A stretch of DNA of 64,000 bases from Gordoniibacillus kamchatkensis. Its GTDB lineage: Bacteria; Bacillota; Bacilli; Paenibacillales; NBRC-103111. Positions 26,614-36,002 of this stretch are shown here, piece by piece. The first letter of the stretch is position 1, and the number at the start of each line of letters is the position of its first letter. The translations under genes and the position numbers were made by a program. The notes beneath the pieces are model-generated. The model had not been told where the DNA came from, searched no databases, and was given only the letters and a program-made list of their open reading frames with translations. The stretch covers positions 1-64,000 of the forward strand of contig NZ_JXAK01000017.1 in the NCBI RefSeq assembly GCF_000829455.1, in the 5' to 3' direction.

Positions 26614-28365
26614 GTGAAACCGACATTCAACCCGCAGCTGTACGTCTATCAAAAGATCATTATCGTATTTACCGCCTTGCTGCTGCCTGTTTATTTCATC
26701 AACCTATGGATGAACTACATGGGCACGTCGCTCGTCAAAAACGAATATTCCAAGTCGATCGTGTCCAATGTCCAGTTTTACTCGCAGCAGCTGGGCGATC
26801 AGATCTCGTTTATCCGCAAGCAGCAGCTGCAGCTGATGAACGATTCCGATTTGCAGAAGCTCGGCTTTCTGGGCAGGACGCTGGAAGGCTTCGAAGAGGT
26901 GCGGCTTGTGGACAGCATCAGGGAGCGGCTGGTGTCGATTCAAAACTCGACGGACTACATCGTGAATACCGGCGTATACGTCAAATCGTTCGAGCGGACG
27001 ATATCGACCCGCAGCGGCGTATCGGCGCTTACGGGCGACGAATGGCGGACGGTCGAAGCTTTTACCCGGAGCAAGCCGAAACCGTCCGTGTTTGCGGACG
27101 GCGGAAGCCTGTTTTTTGTCGAATCGTCCAACAATTCCAGCATCGTCAGCTATGTGGAGCTGTCCAAGGAGAAGCTGCAAGACTCGATAAAGCGGCTCAT
27201 CGATTATTACAAAGACGCGGGTGCGGCGCTGGCCGACGACGAGTTCGCTTTCCCGGTAGCTCCTACGCCGGGTTTTCATACGGATTTGGGGCAAAGCATG
27301 CGGGCTATGGCGTCTTGCGCCAACGGGATCGAACCGGGCGGCATACTCAGCCTGCAAAGCGGCAACAAGAGCTATTGGGGCTCGTGCAGCCGTATCGGGG
27401 CGCTCGGACTGACTTTGTACACATACGTGAATCAGAACGAAGTAACCGGGCCGCTCAAGCAATTCAGCGTCTGGTTCGTGCTGCTGTCCATCGTGTCCAT
27501 CGGCATCGTCGTCGTGTTCTCGCTGTCGATTCACCATATAATCCACAAGCCTGTCAAAAAGCTGATCGAAGCGTTCCGCAAAGTCGAAACCGACCATTTG
27601 CAATCTGCCGTCAGACCGCAGGAGCTGAGTGAATTTCATTATTTGTACCGCAGCTTCGACAAAATGATGGAAAAGCTCAACCTGCAGATCGAGCAAAACT
27701 ACGAGCAAAAAATCGCCCTGCAGCACGCCGAGCTGAAGCAGCTGCAGTCGCAAATCAATCCGCACTTTCTGTACAACAGCTTTTACAACATTTACCGGCT
27801 GTGCAAAAGCGGTGACTTCGGCACGGTAGCGGCCCTCGCGCAAAAGCTCGGCAGCTACTACCAATTCATTACGAGAAGCGGTGCGGACGAAGTGCCGCTT
27901 GCCAAGGAGTACCGCCATGCGATGGATTATGCCGAAATCCAGGGCATCCGCTTCTCGAACCGGATTACGGTCGAGGAGGAGGGCGTGCCCGCTGCGGCCG
28001 CGCAGCTTCCGGTGCCGAGGCTGATCGTGCAGCCGGTCATTGAAAACGCTTTCGAGCATGCGTTGGAAAACAGCGTGGCGGGCGGATTCATTCGCGTCTC
28101 GGTCACGTACGCGGATGGCAAGCTGTGCATCTCCGTCGAAGACAGCGGGGAGAGCTTGACGGACGAGGCGTTGTCTCAGCTTCAAGAGAAGCTGGCAGCC
28201 TCCAGCGCGCAGCAGGAGAAGACCGGCATTTTGAACGTGTGCAGGCGGCTTCGTTTGAATTACGGCGAGGAAAGCGGCGTGTTCGTCTCGCGCAGCCGCT
28301 ACGGCGGGCTGAAAGCGGACATCGTCATTTGTCATGGACGGGGTGGAGGAGATTCCGATGTATAG
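26614..28365 (+). CDS. YesM-family sensor histidine kinase
   Basis: Sensor kinase of 583 residues. It has an N-terminal membrane segment (IIIVFTALLLPVYFINLWM), an extracellular sensing region of about 250 residues, a second segment (FVLLSIVSIGIVVVFSLSI), HAMP, the phosphorylated His in QINPHFLYNSFYNIYRL and an ATPase domain with ENAFEHALEN. GTG 26614 has GGAGGG upstream and is preferred to GTG 26578. The YesN gene overlaps its last eight bases. It is the first gene of a cluster with binding protein, two permeases and a dehydrogenase, so it is expected to sense their substrate. Confidence 0.9.
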   Translation: MKPTFNPQLYVYQKIIIVFTALLLPVYFINLWMNYMGTSLVKNEYSKSIVSNVQFYSQQLGDQISFIRKQQLQLMNDSDLQKLGFLGRTLEGFEEVRLVDSIRERLVSIQNSTDYIVNTGVYVKSFERTISTRSGVSALTGDEWRTVEAFTRSKPKPSVFADGGSLFFVESSNNSSIVSYVELSKEKLQDSIKRLIDYYKDAGAALADDEFAFPVAPTPGFHTDLGQSMRAMASCANGIEPGGILSLQSGNKSYWGSCSRIGALGLTLYTYVNQNEVTGPLKQFSVWFVLLSIVSIGIVVVFSLSIHHIIHKPVKKLIEAFRKVETDHLQSAVRPQELSEFHYLYRSFDKMMEKLNLQIEQNYEQKIALQHAELKQLQSQINPHFLYNSFYNIYRLCKSGDFGTVAALAQKLGSYYQFITRSGADEVPLAKEYRHAMDYAEIQGIRFSNRITVEEEGVPAAAAQLPVPRLIVQPVIENAFEHALENSVAGGFIRVSVTYADGKLCISVEDSGESLTDEALSQLQEKLAASSAQQEKTGILNVCRRLRLNYGEESGVFVSRSRYGGLKADIVICHGRGGGDSDV

Positions 28366-29719
28366 ATTGCTTATCGTGGACGACGAGCCGGCCATTGTGG
28401 ACGGGCTTGTGCTCCTGTTTCAAGAGCGCGAAGATCTCGATCTGGACATTTGCAACGCGAATTCCGCAGTGGAAGCGATCGAGCTTATCAAGAAAACGAA
28501 AATCGACGTCGTGCTCAGCGATATTCGGATGCCCGGCAAGAGCGGGCTGCAAATGATCGAGGATATCGTTCATTATTGGCCTTCCTGCAAAATCATATTT
28601 TTAACCGGGTACAGCGAATTTGACTTTGTGTACGAAGCAATTCAGCGCAACGTGGAAAATTACATCCTGAAAACGGAAGACGACGAAACGGTCGTCGCCG
28701 CCGTCAAGGAGGCGATCCGCAAAGTCGAAGAGGAAAGCAAGCGGCGAAGCTTGATCGACAAGGTCGGGGAACAGCTGAAGTTGACCGGGCAGCTGCTCAA
28801 AACGGAGTTCGTCAGGGCCCTGCTCGCCGGGGAGCCGGCACTGCCCCTTTTGGCGGAGGAACGGTTTGCCAGTTTGGCGCAGAGGCTCGACCGCGATGCG
28901 CCCGTGCTGCTCCTGTGCGGAACGGTTGACAACTGGCCGGAGGAATGGACGTTTGCCCGCAAGCAGGACGCTCTCTATGCGGTGCTGAACCGCTTCGAGC
29001 GAGATTTGCCGCCGTCGATTGCCGCCGAAGGGGCAGTTTGCGACCAGGCTGCGCTGCTGTGGCTTCTGCAGCCGGACGCAGCGGCAGGGGAGAGATTCCG
29101 GAGCGCAAGCGGCGGGATCGAGTTGGCCGGGACTGACTGGTACGTAAAAGGACTGCTCGAAGGAGTTCAGAACGACTGCTTCGCAGCGCATCAGGTCCCC
29201 GTTTCGTTCGCCATCTCGCGCGAAGCCGCCCGTTGGAACGACGTCGGCCGGGAGTTCGGCACGATGAAGACGGAGCTGAGCAAAAGGCTCGTTCCCGGCC
29301 AGCAGATGGCCGTTATCGACCTTGGTCTTCCGAACGCGCCGCTGTCGCCGCAGCCGCACTCCTGGCCGCTGCAGACCGAGCAGGAGCAAAAGCTCGCGCT
29401 TCTGCTCGACCGCATTCATCGCTTTATCCTGGGCAATCTGGGCGGGGACTTGTCTCTCGCGCGCATCGCCGAAGAAGTGTATTTCAACCCTTCGTATTTG
29501 TCGCGCTTCTATAAACAGCTAACCGGCCGCAACTTGTCGGATTTTATTCAAGCGGCCAAAACGGACGCTGCGGTAACGATGCTCGCCAATCCGAAATTGA
29601 AAATAGGGGAGATCGCCCAGCGTCTCGGCTTCGAATCGCCGTCCTATTTTACCGCCTTCTTCCGCAAAATGAAGGGCCTCACGCCCCAGGAGTACCGCGA
29701 AACGCTCAGATGGGAATGA
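28358..29719 (+). CDS. YesN-type response regulator, AraC DNA-binding domain
   Basis: Response regulator of 453 residues. The receiver domain has DDE at 8-10 and phosphoacceptor Asp55 in VVLSDIRMPGKSG. After a variable middle part, the C-terminal AraC domain shows DLSLARIAEEVYFNPSYLSRFYKQLTG and KIGEIAQRLGFESPSYFTAFFRKMKG. GGTGGAGGAG precedes ATG 28358, which lies inside the end of the kinase gene. A promoter with direct repeats and a probable cre site follows before the binding-protein gene, the likely target. Confidence 0.92.
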   Translation: MYRLLIVDDEPAIVDGLVLLFQEREDLDLDICNANSAVEAIELIKKTKIDVVLSDIRMPGKSGLQMIEDIVHYWPSCKIIFLTGYSEFDFVYEAIQRNVENYILKTEDDETVVAAVKEAIRKVEEESKRRSLIDKVGEQLKLTGQLLKTEFVRALLAGEPALPLLAEERFASLAQRLDRDAPVLLLCGTVDNWPEEWTFARKQDALYAVLNRFERDLPPSIAAEGAVCDQAALLWLLQPDAAAGERFRSASGGIELAGTDWYVKGLLEGVQNDCFAAHQVPVSFAISREAARWNDVGREFGTMKTELSKRLVPGQQMAVIDLGLPNAPLSPQPHSWPLQTEQEQKLALLLDRIHRFILGNLGGDLSLARIAEEVYFNPSYLSRFYKQLTGRNLSDFIQAAKTDAAVTMLANPKLKIGEIAQRLGFESPSYFTAFFRKMKGLTPQEYRETLRWE

Positions 29720-29733
29720 CTCCTCAGCGCCAA

Positions 29734-29799
29734 CAAGTAAACAAAACAGAAGCAAGTAAAAATCGTTGGATTGTAAGCGTTCTCTCAAAAATTTACGAT
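29734..29799 (+). promoter_or_regulatory. promoter with direct repeats and probable cre site
   Basis: TTGTAA (29771-29776) and TACGAT (29794-29799) with 17 bp spacing form a promoter for the binding-protein gene. CAAGTAAA occurs twice upstream (29734-29741 and 29753-29760), candidate AraC-type sites. The stretch TGTAAGCGTTCTCT (29772-29785) fits 13 of 14 positions of the CcpA cre consensus TGWAARCGYTWNCW and overlaps the promoter, suggesting catabolite repression. Confidence 0.6.
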
Positions 29800-29863
29800 G
29801 GAATCTGTAGAGCCCGGGCCCTTTACAGCTTTGCAAAAAACGATGTTTCGGGGGGAGCGACGC

Positions 29864-31567
29864 GTGAAAATAAAGCTTTACGGCGGCCTGACGACCGCCA
29901 TGATTCTAATGTCTTCGGTACTGGTTACCGCCTGCAGCGACAATTCCGGCAAGCAGGCTGCGGCGCCTGCGGCGTCCCAGCAGCAGCCGGCCGCTGCGAA
30001 AACGCCGGAAAAAGCGGATCCGTTCGGCAAATTCGCGCAGCCGGTCACCGTGACGCAGGTGCTCGGGTTCCGCCCGCCGGAAGATCCGAAGACGCCCAAA
30101 GGCATTACGCCGGAGCAGAACGGCTACTTGAAGCAGCTGAAAGATATGCTGAACATCGACGTGAAATATATGTGGACGGTGCCGACCGAGCAGTACGAGC
30201 AAAAGTTTTCGCTTGCCGTCGCTTCCGGCGACTTGCCCGACCTGATGGTCGTCGATCAGAAAATGTTCGAGAAGCTGTACGAGCAGGGCATGCTTGCGGA
30301 CATTACCGATGCGTACAAAACGTATGCGTCCCCGACTTTGAAAAAGTATGTGGAAGGGGACGGCGGCTTCGCGCTCGGCATGTTTACCCGCGACGGCAAA
30401 ATTTACGGCTTGCCGAGCTACGAGGATCCTTACATGTCCACGCAAATTATGTGGATCCGCACCGACTGGCTGAAAAACCTCGGACTCGAACCGCCGAAGA
30501 CGATCGACGAGCTGGAGAAAGTCGCGGAAGCGTTCGTGAAGAACGATCCGGACAAAAACGGCAAAGCCGATACGTACGGTCTGGCGCTGCAGAAAAAACT
30601 GATTTTCTGGGGCTTCGATGCCAGAGGGCTGTTCAACTCGATGGGCGCTTATCCGACCGCATGGCTCAAGGGTAGTGACGGCAAGCTGATGGCCGGGGAA
30701 ATTCAGCCGGAGACGAAGAACGTGCTGGCCAAGCTGCAATCGTGGTATCAGAAAGGCATTCTCGACAAGGAGTGGGCGCTCAAGGACGACCAGAAAGCGG
30801 TCGAAGATATCGTCGCCGGCAAAGTCGGCATCTCCTTCGGGGAATGGTGGTACCCGAATTGGCCGCTCAACCTGAACAAGGACAAAGACCCGAACGCGGA
30901 ATGGAAGCCGTTCCCGCTGCCTTCTTTCGACGGCAAGCCGGGCAAGTCGCTCGTGAACAAAATACGGCTCAACAAAGTGGTCGTCGTGAACAAGAAGGCG
31001 AAACATCCGGAAGCCGTCATCAAGATGGCGAGCTTCTACAACGAGATGGAGCGGTCGAAGTACAAGGATATCAACAAGGCCGAGAACGGCTGGGTGTATA
31101 ACTGGTACGAGCCGCGCATCTACAACCCGAACAACTTCGAGAACTTGTTCCAGGCGGTGAACGAAGCGGTCGCGAACAAGAAAGACAAGGTGGAGTCGGA
31201 GAAGGACGAGACGGTCATTCAAGGCGCGGACGAAGTGTTCAAGGCGGCGAAAGATTATTTGGCCGGCGACAAAAAGGCGTGGGGGCTGTATTTCAGCCGC
31301 GCTGCCGACGACGGCGGATGGGGGCTGACCCGCAAAATCCGCGACCAGAAGCTCGTCACGTTCAACGAATATTACGGCCCGGCTACTCCTACGCAGGTGG
31401 AAAAAGGGGCGTCGCTCGACAAGCTGATGGACGAAACGTTTACGAAAATTATCATGGGCTCCGCTCCGATCGACGAGTTCGACAAATACGTGAGCAGCTG
31501 GAAAAAGCTTGGCGGCGACGACATAACGAAGGAAATCAACGACTGGTACGCGAAAAACGCCAAGTAA
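29864..31567 (+). CDS. extracellular sugar-binding lipoprotein, LplA-like
   Basis: Large solute-binding lipoprotein, 567 residues. The signal peptide ends in the lipobox VTAC (Cys24), followed by an Ala/Gln-rich linker. The size and motifs (SGDLPDLMVVDQKMFEKLYEQGMLADIT, YGLPSYEDPYMSTQIMWIRTDWLKNLGL, VGISFGEWWYPNWPL) fit the LplA/YtcQ group that works with LplB- and LplC-type permeases for complex saccharides. GTG 29864 has GGGGGGAG upstream; the frame extends back to 29798 without a binding site. A hairpin at 31584 separates it from the permease genes. Confidence 0.92.
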   Translation: MKIKLYGGLTTAMILMSSVLVTACSDNSGKQAAAPAASQQQPAAAKTPEKADPFGKFAQPVTVTQVLGFRPPEDPKTPKGITPEQNGYLKQLKDMLNIDVKYMWTVPTEQYEQKFSLAVASGDLPDLMVVDQKMFEKLYEQGMLADITDAYKTYASPTLKKYVEGDGGFALGMFTRDGKIYGLPSYEDPYMSTQIMWIRTDWLKNLGLEPPKTIDELEKVAEAFVKNDPDKNGKADTYGLALQKKLIFWGFDARGLFNSMGAYPTAWLKGSDGKLMAGEIQPETKNVLAKLQSWYQKGILDKEWALKDDQKAVEDIVAGKVGISFGEWWYPNWPLNLNKDKDPNAEWKPFPLPSFDGKPGKSLVNKIRLNKVVVVNKKAKHPEAVIKMASFYNEMERSKYKDINKAENGWVYNWYEPRIYNPNNFENLFQAVNEAVANKKDKVESEKDETVIQGADEVFKAAKDYLAGDKKAWGLYFSRAADDGGWGLTRKIRDQKLVTFNEYYGPATPTQVEKGASLDKLMDETFTKIIMGSAPIDEFDKYVSSWKKLGGDDITKEINDWYAKNAK

Positions 31568-31583
31568 AACAGCGCATAGCGAA

Positions 31584-31618
31584 GCGGGGGAGTACGCTAA
31601 GCGGCGTATGTCCCCCGC
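31584..31618 (+). other. intercistronic hairpin between binding-protein and permease genes
   Basis: GCGGGGG (31584-31590) pairs with CCCCCGC (31612-31618), and TACGC (31593-31597) with GCGTA (31604-31608). No T tract follows, so it is more likely a 3'-end protecting or partly attenuating structure that keeps binding-protein mRNA in excess. Confidence 0.55.
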
Positions 31619-31645
31619 CTATTCCGCAACGGAGGCGTTTCCATC

Positions 31646-32551
31646 ATGAAAAACAAAGCGCTGCGGCGTTTCAGGCTGGAGCTGCCGCTGCATCTGCTGC
31701 TCATTCCGGGTGTGCTCGTCACGCTCGTGTACGCATACGGCCCGATGTTCGGCATCGTTATGGCGTTTCAAAAGTTCAGTCCGGCGCTCGGCTTTCTGCA
31801 TTCCAAATGGGTCGGGCTGAAAAATTTCAAGTATGTGTTCAATTTGCCGGATTTCAGCCAGGTGCTGTGGAACACGTTTTACATTTCGCTGCTCAAGGTC
31901 GCGCTCGGCATCGTCGTGCCGCTCGTTTTGGCGCTGCTGTTGAACGAGGCGGCGAAAAACTGGTTCAAGCGGCTCGTGCAGACGAGCATATTTTTGCCGT
32001 TCTTCTTGTCCTGGACGGTGCTGGGCGGCGTCATTTTCGAGCTGTTTTCGCTCAAAGGGCCGATCAACAGCCTGATTTCCGGACTCGGAGCGCAGCCGAT
32101 CATGTTTCTCGGCAGCAATACGTGGTTCCCGGCCATTATCGTCGGCTCCGACGTATGGAAGGGCATGGGCTACAACATGATCATTTTCCTGGCGGCTATC
32201 GTCGGAATCAATATGAACTTGTACGAGGCGGCGGAGGTCGACGGCGCAGGCAAGTGGAAGCAGCTCATTCACGTGACGCTGCCTGGCATCGCGCCGATTG
32301 TCATTCTGCTGAGCACGCTGAGCATCGGCGGCATACTGAACGCGGGCTTCGATCAAATTCTGATCTTATACAATCCGACCGTGTATGAAAGCGCGGACGT
32401 CATCGACACGTTCGTGTACCGGCTCGGCATTTTCGATCAGCAATATGCGCCGGCGGCGGCAATCGGCTTGTTTAAATCGGCCGTGTCGCTCGGGCTCGTG
32501 TCGCTGTCGTATTACCTTGCGTACAAGTTCAGCAACTATCGAATCTTTTAA
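31646..32551 (+). CDS. ABC sugar importer permease, LplB type
   Basis: Permease of 301 residues with about six membrane segments, beginning LHLLLIPGVLVTLVYAYGPMFGIVMAFQKF, a hallmark of LplB/YtcP-family permeases. The EAA loop is EAAEVDGAGKWKQLIHVTLPGIAP. Also characteristic is GGILNAGFDQILILYNPTVYESADVIDTFVYRLG near the C-terminus. It pairs with the permease encoded 17 bp downstream. The start ATG 31646 follows GGAGGCG. As in the first cluster, no ATPase gene is present. Confidence 0.92.
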   Translation: MKNKALRRFRLELPLHLLLIPGVLVTLVYAYGPMFGIVMAFQKFSPALGFLHSKWVGLKNFKYVFNLPDFSQVLWNTFYISLLKVALGIVVPLVLALLLNEAAKNWFKRLVQTSIFLPFFLSWTVLGGVIFELFSLKGPINSLISGLGAQPIMFLGSNTWFPAIIVGSDVWKGMGYNMIIFLAAIVGINMNLYEAAEVDGAGKWKQLIHVTLPGIAPIVILLSTLSIGGILNAGFDQILILYNPTVYESADVIDTFVYRLGIFDQQYAPAAAIGLFKSAVSLGLVSLSYYLAYKFSNYRIF

Positions 32552-32568
32552 AGGCTGGGGAGATCGGC

Positions 32569-33453
32569 GTGGTTTACAAACAATCGATAGGCAGAAAACT
32601 GTTCGTCGTCGTCAACGGGTTCGTGTTGACTGCGGTCATGCTGCTCGGCGTGCTGCCGTTCGTGCACCTGCTGGCCATCTCGCTCAGCTCGAACAGTGCC
32701 GCGATGGCGGCGGAAGTGAAGCTGTGGCCGGTAGGCTTTACGCTCGAGGCGTACAACTATTTGGCGCAGAAGTCGGAATTTTTGCGGTCGCTCGGCATTT
32801 CGGCGGAAAGGGTGGCGCTCGGTACGGCGGTCAATATGCTGCTCGTCGTGATTACCGCGTATCCGCTGTCGAAATCGAACGCGCAGTTCAAATACCGAAC
32901 GGCGTACGTCTGGTTTTTTGCGGTGACGATGTTTTTCGGCGGCGGCCTGATTCCGACTTATATCGTCGTGAAGGAGACGGGGCTGCTCAACACGATATGG
33001 GCGCTCATTTTGCCCGGGGCGCTGAGCGTGTGGAACATGGTCATGCTGCTCAATTTTTTCCGGAACGTGCCGAAGGATATGGAGGAGGCGGCCGTCATCG
33101 ACGGGGCGAGCCATTGGGCGCTGCTGTGGAAAGTGTATTTGCCGGTTTCTTTGCCGGCGATCGCGACGATCGTCCTGTTTACCGTTGTCGGCCATTGGAA
33201 CTCGTGGTTCGACGGCATCCTGTACATGAATTCGCCGGAAAAATATCCGCTGCAAAGCTATTTGTCGACGCTCGTCACCTCGATCAACAAGCAGGCCATT
33301 TCCGTGGAAGACCTCAAGCGTCTGGAAAATGTAAGCGAGAAAACGCTGCGGACGGCGCAAATTTTCCTCGGCGCGCTGCCGATCATGCTCGTGTATCCGT
33401 TCTTGCAGCGGTATTTTATTAAAGGCATTACGGTAGGAAGCGTTAAAGAATAG
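32569..33453 (+). CDS. ABC sugar importer permease, LplC type
   Basis: Permease of 294 residues, the partner of the LplB-type subunit. It starts at GTG 32569 with GGGGAG upstream. The first membrane segment (FVLTAVMLLGVLPFVHLLAISLS) and the EAA loop EEAAVIDGASHWALLWKVYLPVSLPA are clear. FFGGGLIPTYIVVKETGLLNTIWALILPGALSVWNMVML and the ending FIKGITVGSVKE are typical of the LplC group. A Gfo/Idh/MocA dehydrogenase follows 30 bp later in the same operon. Confidence 0.92.
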   Translation: MVYKQSIGRKLFVVVNGFVLTAVMLLGVLPFVHLLAISLSSNSAAMAAEVKLWPVGFTLEAYNYLAQKSEFLRSLGISAERVALGTAVNMLLVVITAYPLSKSNAQFKYRTAYVWFFAVTMFFGGGLIPTYIVVKETGLLNTIWALILPGALSVWNMVMLLNFFRNVPKDMEEAAVIDGASHWALLWKVYLPVSLPAIATIVLFTVVGHWNSWFDGILYMNSPEKYPLQSYLSTLVTSINKQAISVEDLKRLENVSEKTLRTAQIFLGALPIMLVYPFLQRYFIKGITVGSVKE

Positions 33454-33483
33454 AATAGCGAGTCGGCAGAAGGAGCAGAGAAG

Positions 33484-34728
33484 ATGAAGCCAGTGACTGT
33501 CGCTCTAGTAGGAGCGGGATTAAGAGGAACGGGCTATACGGAATATGCGTTGAAGCACCCTGACGAGCTGAAGGTTGTCGCCGTTGCCGAGCCGAACGGT
33601 CAGCGCAGGGACAAGTTCCGGGAGCGCCACAGCTTGCCGGACGATATGGTATTTGACAGCTGGGACGCGCTATTCGCCCGGCCGCTGCTCGCGGACGCCG
33701 TCATTATCTGTACGCAGGATAAGCAGCACTACGAACCGACGATGAAGGCGCTCGAAGCGGGCTACCACGTGCTTCTGGAGAAGCCGATGTCGCCCGACGC
33801 GCAGGAGTGCATCCGCATGGGCGAGCTTGCTTCGAAGCTGGGCCGGGTTTTCTCCATCTGTCACGTGCTGCGGTATACGGCGTTTTTTCAAACGCTAAAG
33901 CGGCTGCTTGACGGCGGAGCGATCGGGCGGCTCATGTCGATCCAGCATAACGAAAATGTAGGCTACTGGCATCAAGCGCACAGTTTTGTACGGGGCAACT
34001 GGCGGAGCAGCGAGACGTCCAGCCCGATGATATTGGCCAAGTCGTGCCACGATATGGATATTTTACTATGGCTTGCCGGCAGCGATTGCACGCACATTTC
34101 GTCGTTCGGCTCGCTGTCCCATTTCCGCAAGGAGAACGCGCCGCCGGGTGCGCCGCAACGATGCCTCGACGGGTGCCCCGCGGCGGACCGTTGTCCGTAC
34201 TATGCGCCGCACATGTACCTCACGGACGATACGGGCTGGCCGACGTCGGCGATCAGCGACGATCTCAGCTACGAGGGGCGGCTGAAGGCGCTGCAGGAAG
34301 GCCCTTACGGCCGCTGCGTCTATCATTGCGACAACGATGTGGTCGATCATCAGGTAGTGAGCATGGAATTCGCCAACGAAGTGACGGCCGTATTTACGAT
34401 GAGCGCTTTTACGCACGATTGCAGCCGAACGCTCAAGCTGACCGGAACGGAAGGCGAAATTCGCGCCGCGATGGAGAAAAACGAAATCGAGCTGACCCGC
34501 TTCGATACCGGGGCGAAGCAAACGATCTCGCTGCAGCGGCCGGGAGGGCACGTCGGACACGGCGGCGGCGACTTTGGCCTCATCCGCGACTTTGTCAAGC
34601 TCGTGCGGGCAAGCTGCGCCGAGCAGGGGCTCACTTCCGCGCGCATTTCGGTTCAGAGCCACCTGATGGCGTTCGCTGCCGAGCTTTCGCGGCTGGAGAA
34701 GCGGGTGATCCGGATGGAGGACTTTTAG
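33484..34728 (+). CDS. Gfo/Idh/MocA-family oxidoreductase
   Basis: NAD(P)-dependent sugar or inositol dehydrogenase-like protein, 414 residues. The Rossmann motif VALVGAGLRGTGYTEYAL is at the N-terminus, then the EKP signature LLEKPMSPDAQEC. The substrate domain includes ILAKSCHDMDILLWLAG with the catalytic-type His/Asp. Residues 210-260 hold a Cys-rich insert (CLDGCPAADRCPYYAPHMY, YGRCVYHCDNDV) that may bind metal and occurs in a subgroup of this family. It probably modifies the sugar brought in by the importer encoded upstream. Its TAG stop interlocks with the TAA of tyrS on the other strand. Confidence 0.88.
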   Translation: MKPVTVALVGAGLRGTGYTEYALKHPDELKVVAVAEPNGQRRDKFRERHSLPDDMVFDSWDALFARPLLADAVIICTQDKQHYEPTMKALEAGYHVLLEKPMSPDAQECIRMGELASKLGRVFSICHVLRYTAFFQTLKRLLDGGAIGRLMSIQHNENVGYWHQAHSFVRGNWRSSETSSPMILAKSCHDMDILLWLAGSDCTHISSFGSLSHFRKENAPPGAPQRCLDGCPAADRCPYYAPHMYLTDDTGWPTSAISDDLSYEGRLKALQEGPYGRCVYHCDNDVVDHQVVSMEFANEVTAVFTMSAFTHDCSRTLKLTGTEGEIRAAMEKNEIELTRFDTGAKQTISLQRPGGHVGHGGGDFGLIRDFVKLVRASCAEQGLTSARISVQSHLMAFAAELSRLEKRVIRMEDF

Positions 34729-35975
34729 CCGACAACGATTTTGGCGAATTTCCGTTTTCCCATTTGGACAATATCGCCGGAAGCGATGGCGAGCCGTTCG
34801 TTCGGGTCTGTGAGCTTCGTTTCGTTCCATTTCACGGCCCCTTGCGCGACGCTCCGCCTGGCCTCGCTGTTCGAAGCGGCAAATCCGAGGGCGACCAGCA
34901 GCTTGCCGACCGGGATCGTTCCTTCCTCCAGCTGATCGCTGCCCAAATGAAACTCGTCGATTTGTTCGGGAATCGATCGCTGCCGAAACACGGTGTTAAA
35001 ATGCTGTTCGGCCGCTTCCGCTTCCTGCGCGCCATGATACATGCGAACGTACTCTTTGGCCAGCCGGACTTTGGCGTCGCGGGGATGGATGGTCCCCCGC
35101 TCCAAACCTAGCTTCAGTTCCGCCAGCTCCTCATTCGATATGGCGGTGCTAAGCTCGTAATATTTCAGCATCAGCTCGTCCGGAATGGACATCGTTTTGC
35201 CGAACATTTCGTTAGGGGACTCATCGATCCCGATGTAGTTGCCGAGGCTTTTGCTCATTTTCTGATGGCCGTCCAGCCCTTCGAGCAGCGGCATCAGCAT
35301 GGCGACTTGCGCATCCTTCGAACCGTATGCGGCCTGCAGCGTTCTGCCCATTAAAATGTTGAACGTCTGGTCGGTGCCGCCAAGCTCGATGTCGGTTTCC
35401 AGCGATACCGAATCGAACCCTTGCATTAACGGATAAAAGAACTCGTGGATGTGAATCGGCAGATTGTTCGAGTACCGTTTGGCGAAATCGTCGCGCTCCA
35501 GCATGCGCGCAACCGTTACTTTAGCGGCTAATTGCAGGACGTCTTCGAATTTCAGCGCGCCGAGCCAGGCCGAATTGAAGTAAAACTTCGTTTTCCGGGG
35601 ATCGAGCACTTTGAACACCTGCTTTTCATAAGTAAGGGCGTTTCGTTTCACATCGTCCTCGGAAAGCTGCTTTCTCGTTTCGGACTTTCCTGTCGGGTCG
35701 CCGATTCTCCCGGTAAAATCCCCGATAATGAGCTGCACTTCATGCCCCAGATCTTGAAACTGCCGCAGCTTGTGCAGCACGACGGTATGCCCGATATGGA
35801 TGTCCGGTGCGGAAGGGTCGAGCCCGAGCTTGACCTTGAGCGGTTTTCCCGATGCGACAGAGGAAGCGACCTTCCGTTCAAGCGCGTCCTCCGGAATCAT
35901 TTCGGCCACGCCTCTGCGTATAATGCTCAGCTGCCGATGCACCTCTTGCTTTTGCTCCTCGGTAAGCCGTTCCAT
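34725..35975 (-). CDS. tyrS: tyrosyl-tRNA synthetase
   Basis: Class I aminoacyl-tRNA synthetase, 416 residues, charging tRNA-Tyr. The ATP-binding HIGH motif lies in LGLDPSAPDIHIGHTVVLHKL and KMSKS is intact in GHQKMSKSLGNYIGI. A C-terminal S4-type RNA-binding region follows (ASNSEARRSVAQGAVKWNETKL). The N-terminus is closer to the TyrZ subtype of Firmicutes than to B. subtilis TyrS, so tyrZ is an alternative name. AAAGGAGG directly precedes ATG 35975. Expression is controlled by the T-box leader upstream. The 3' end overlaps the convergent dehydrogenase gene by four bases. Confidence 0.95.
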   Translation of the reverse strand: MERLTEEQKQEVHRQLSIIRRGVAEMIPEDALERKVASSVASGKPLKVKLGLDPSAPDIHIGHTVVLHKLRQFQDLGHEVQLIIGDFTGRIGDPTGKSETRKQLSEDDVKRNALTYEKQVFKVLDPRKTKFYFNSAWLGALKFEDVLQLAAKVTVARMLERDDFAKRYSNNLPIHIHEFFYPLMQGFDSVSLETDIELGGTDQTFNILMGRTLQAAYGSKDAQVAMLMPLLEGLDGHQKMSKSLGNYIGIDESPNEMFGKTMSIPDELMLKYYELSTAISNEELAELKLGLERGTIHPRDAKVRLAKEYVRMYHGAQEAEAAEQHFNTVFRQRSIPEQIDEFHLGSDQLEEGTIPVGKLLVALGFAASNSEARRSVAQGAVKWNETKLTDPNERLAIASGDIVQMGKRKFAKIVVG

Positions 35976-36002
35976 CCGATAACCTCCTTTGCGTAAATAA
36001 AA

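Noticed and set aside
26704-28395. 563-codon minus-strand frame opposite the second YesM kinase
   Set aside because: Antisense shadow caused by GC-rich third positions; no start signal and no recognisable domain.
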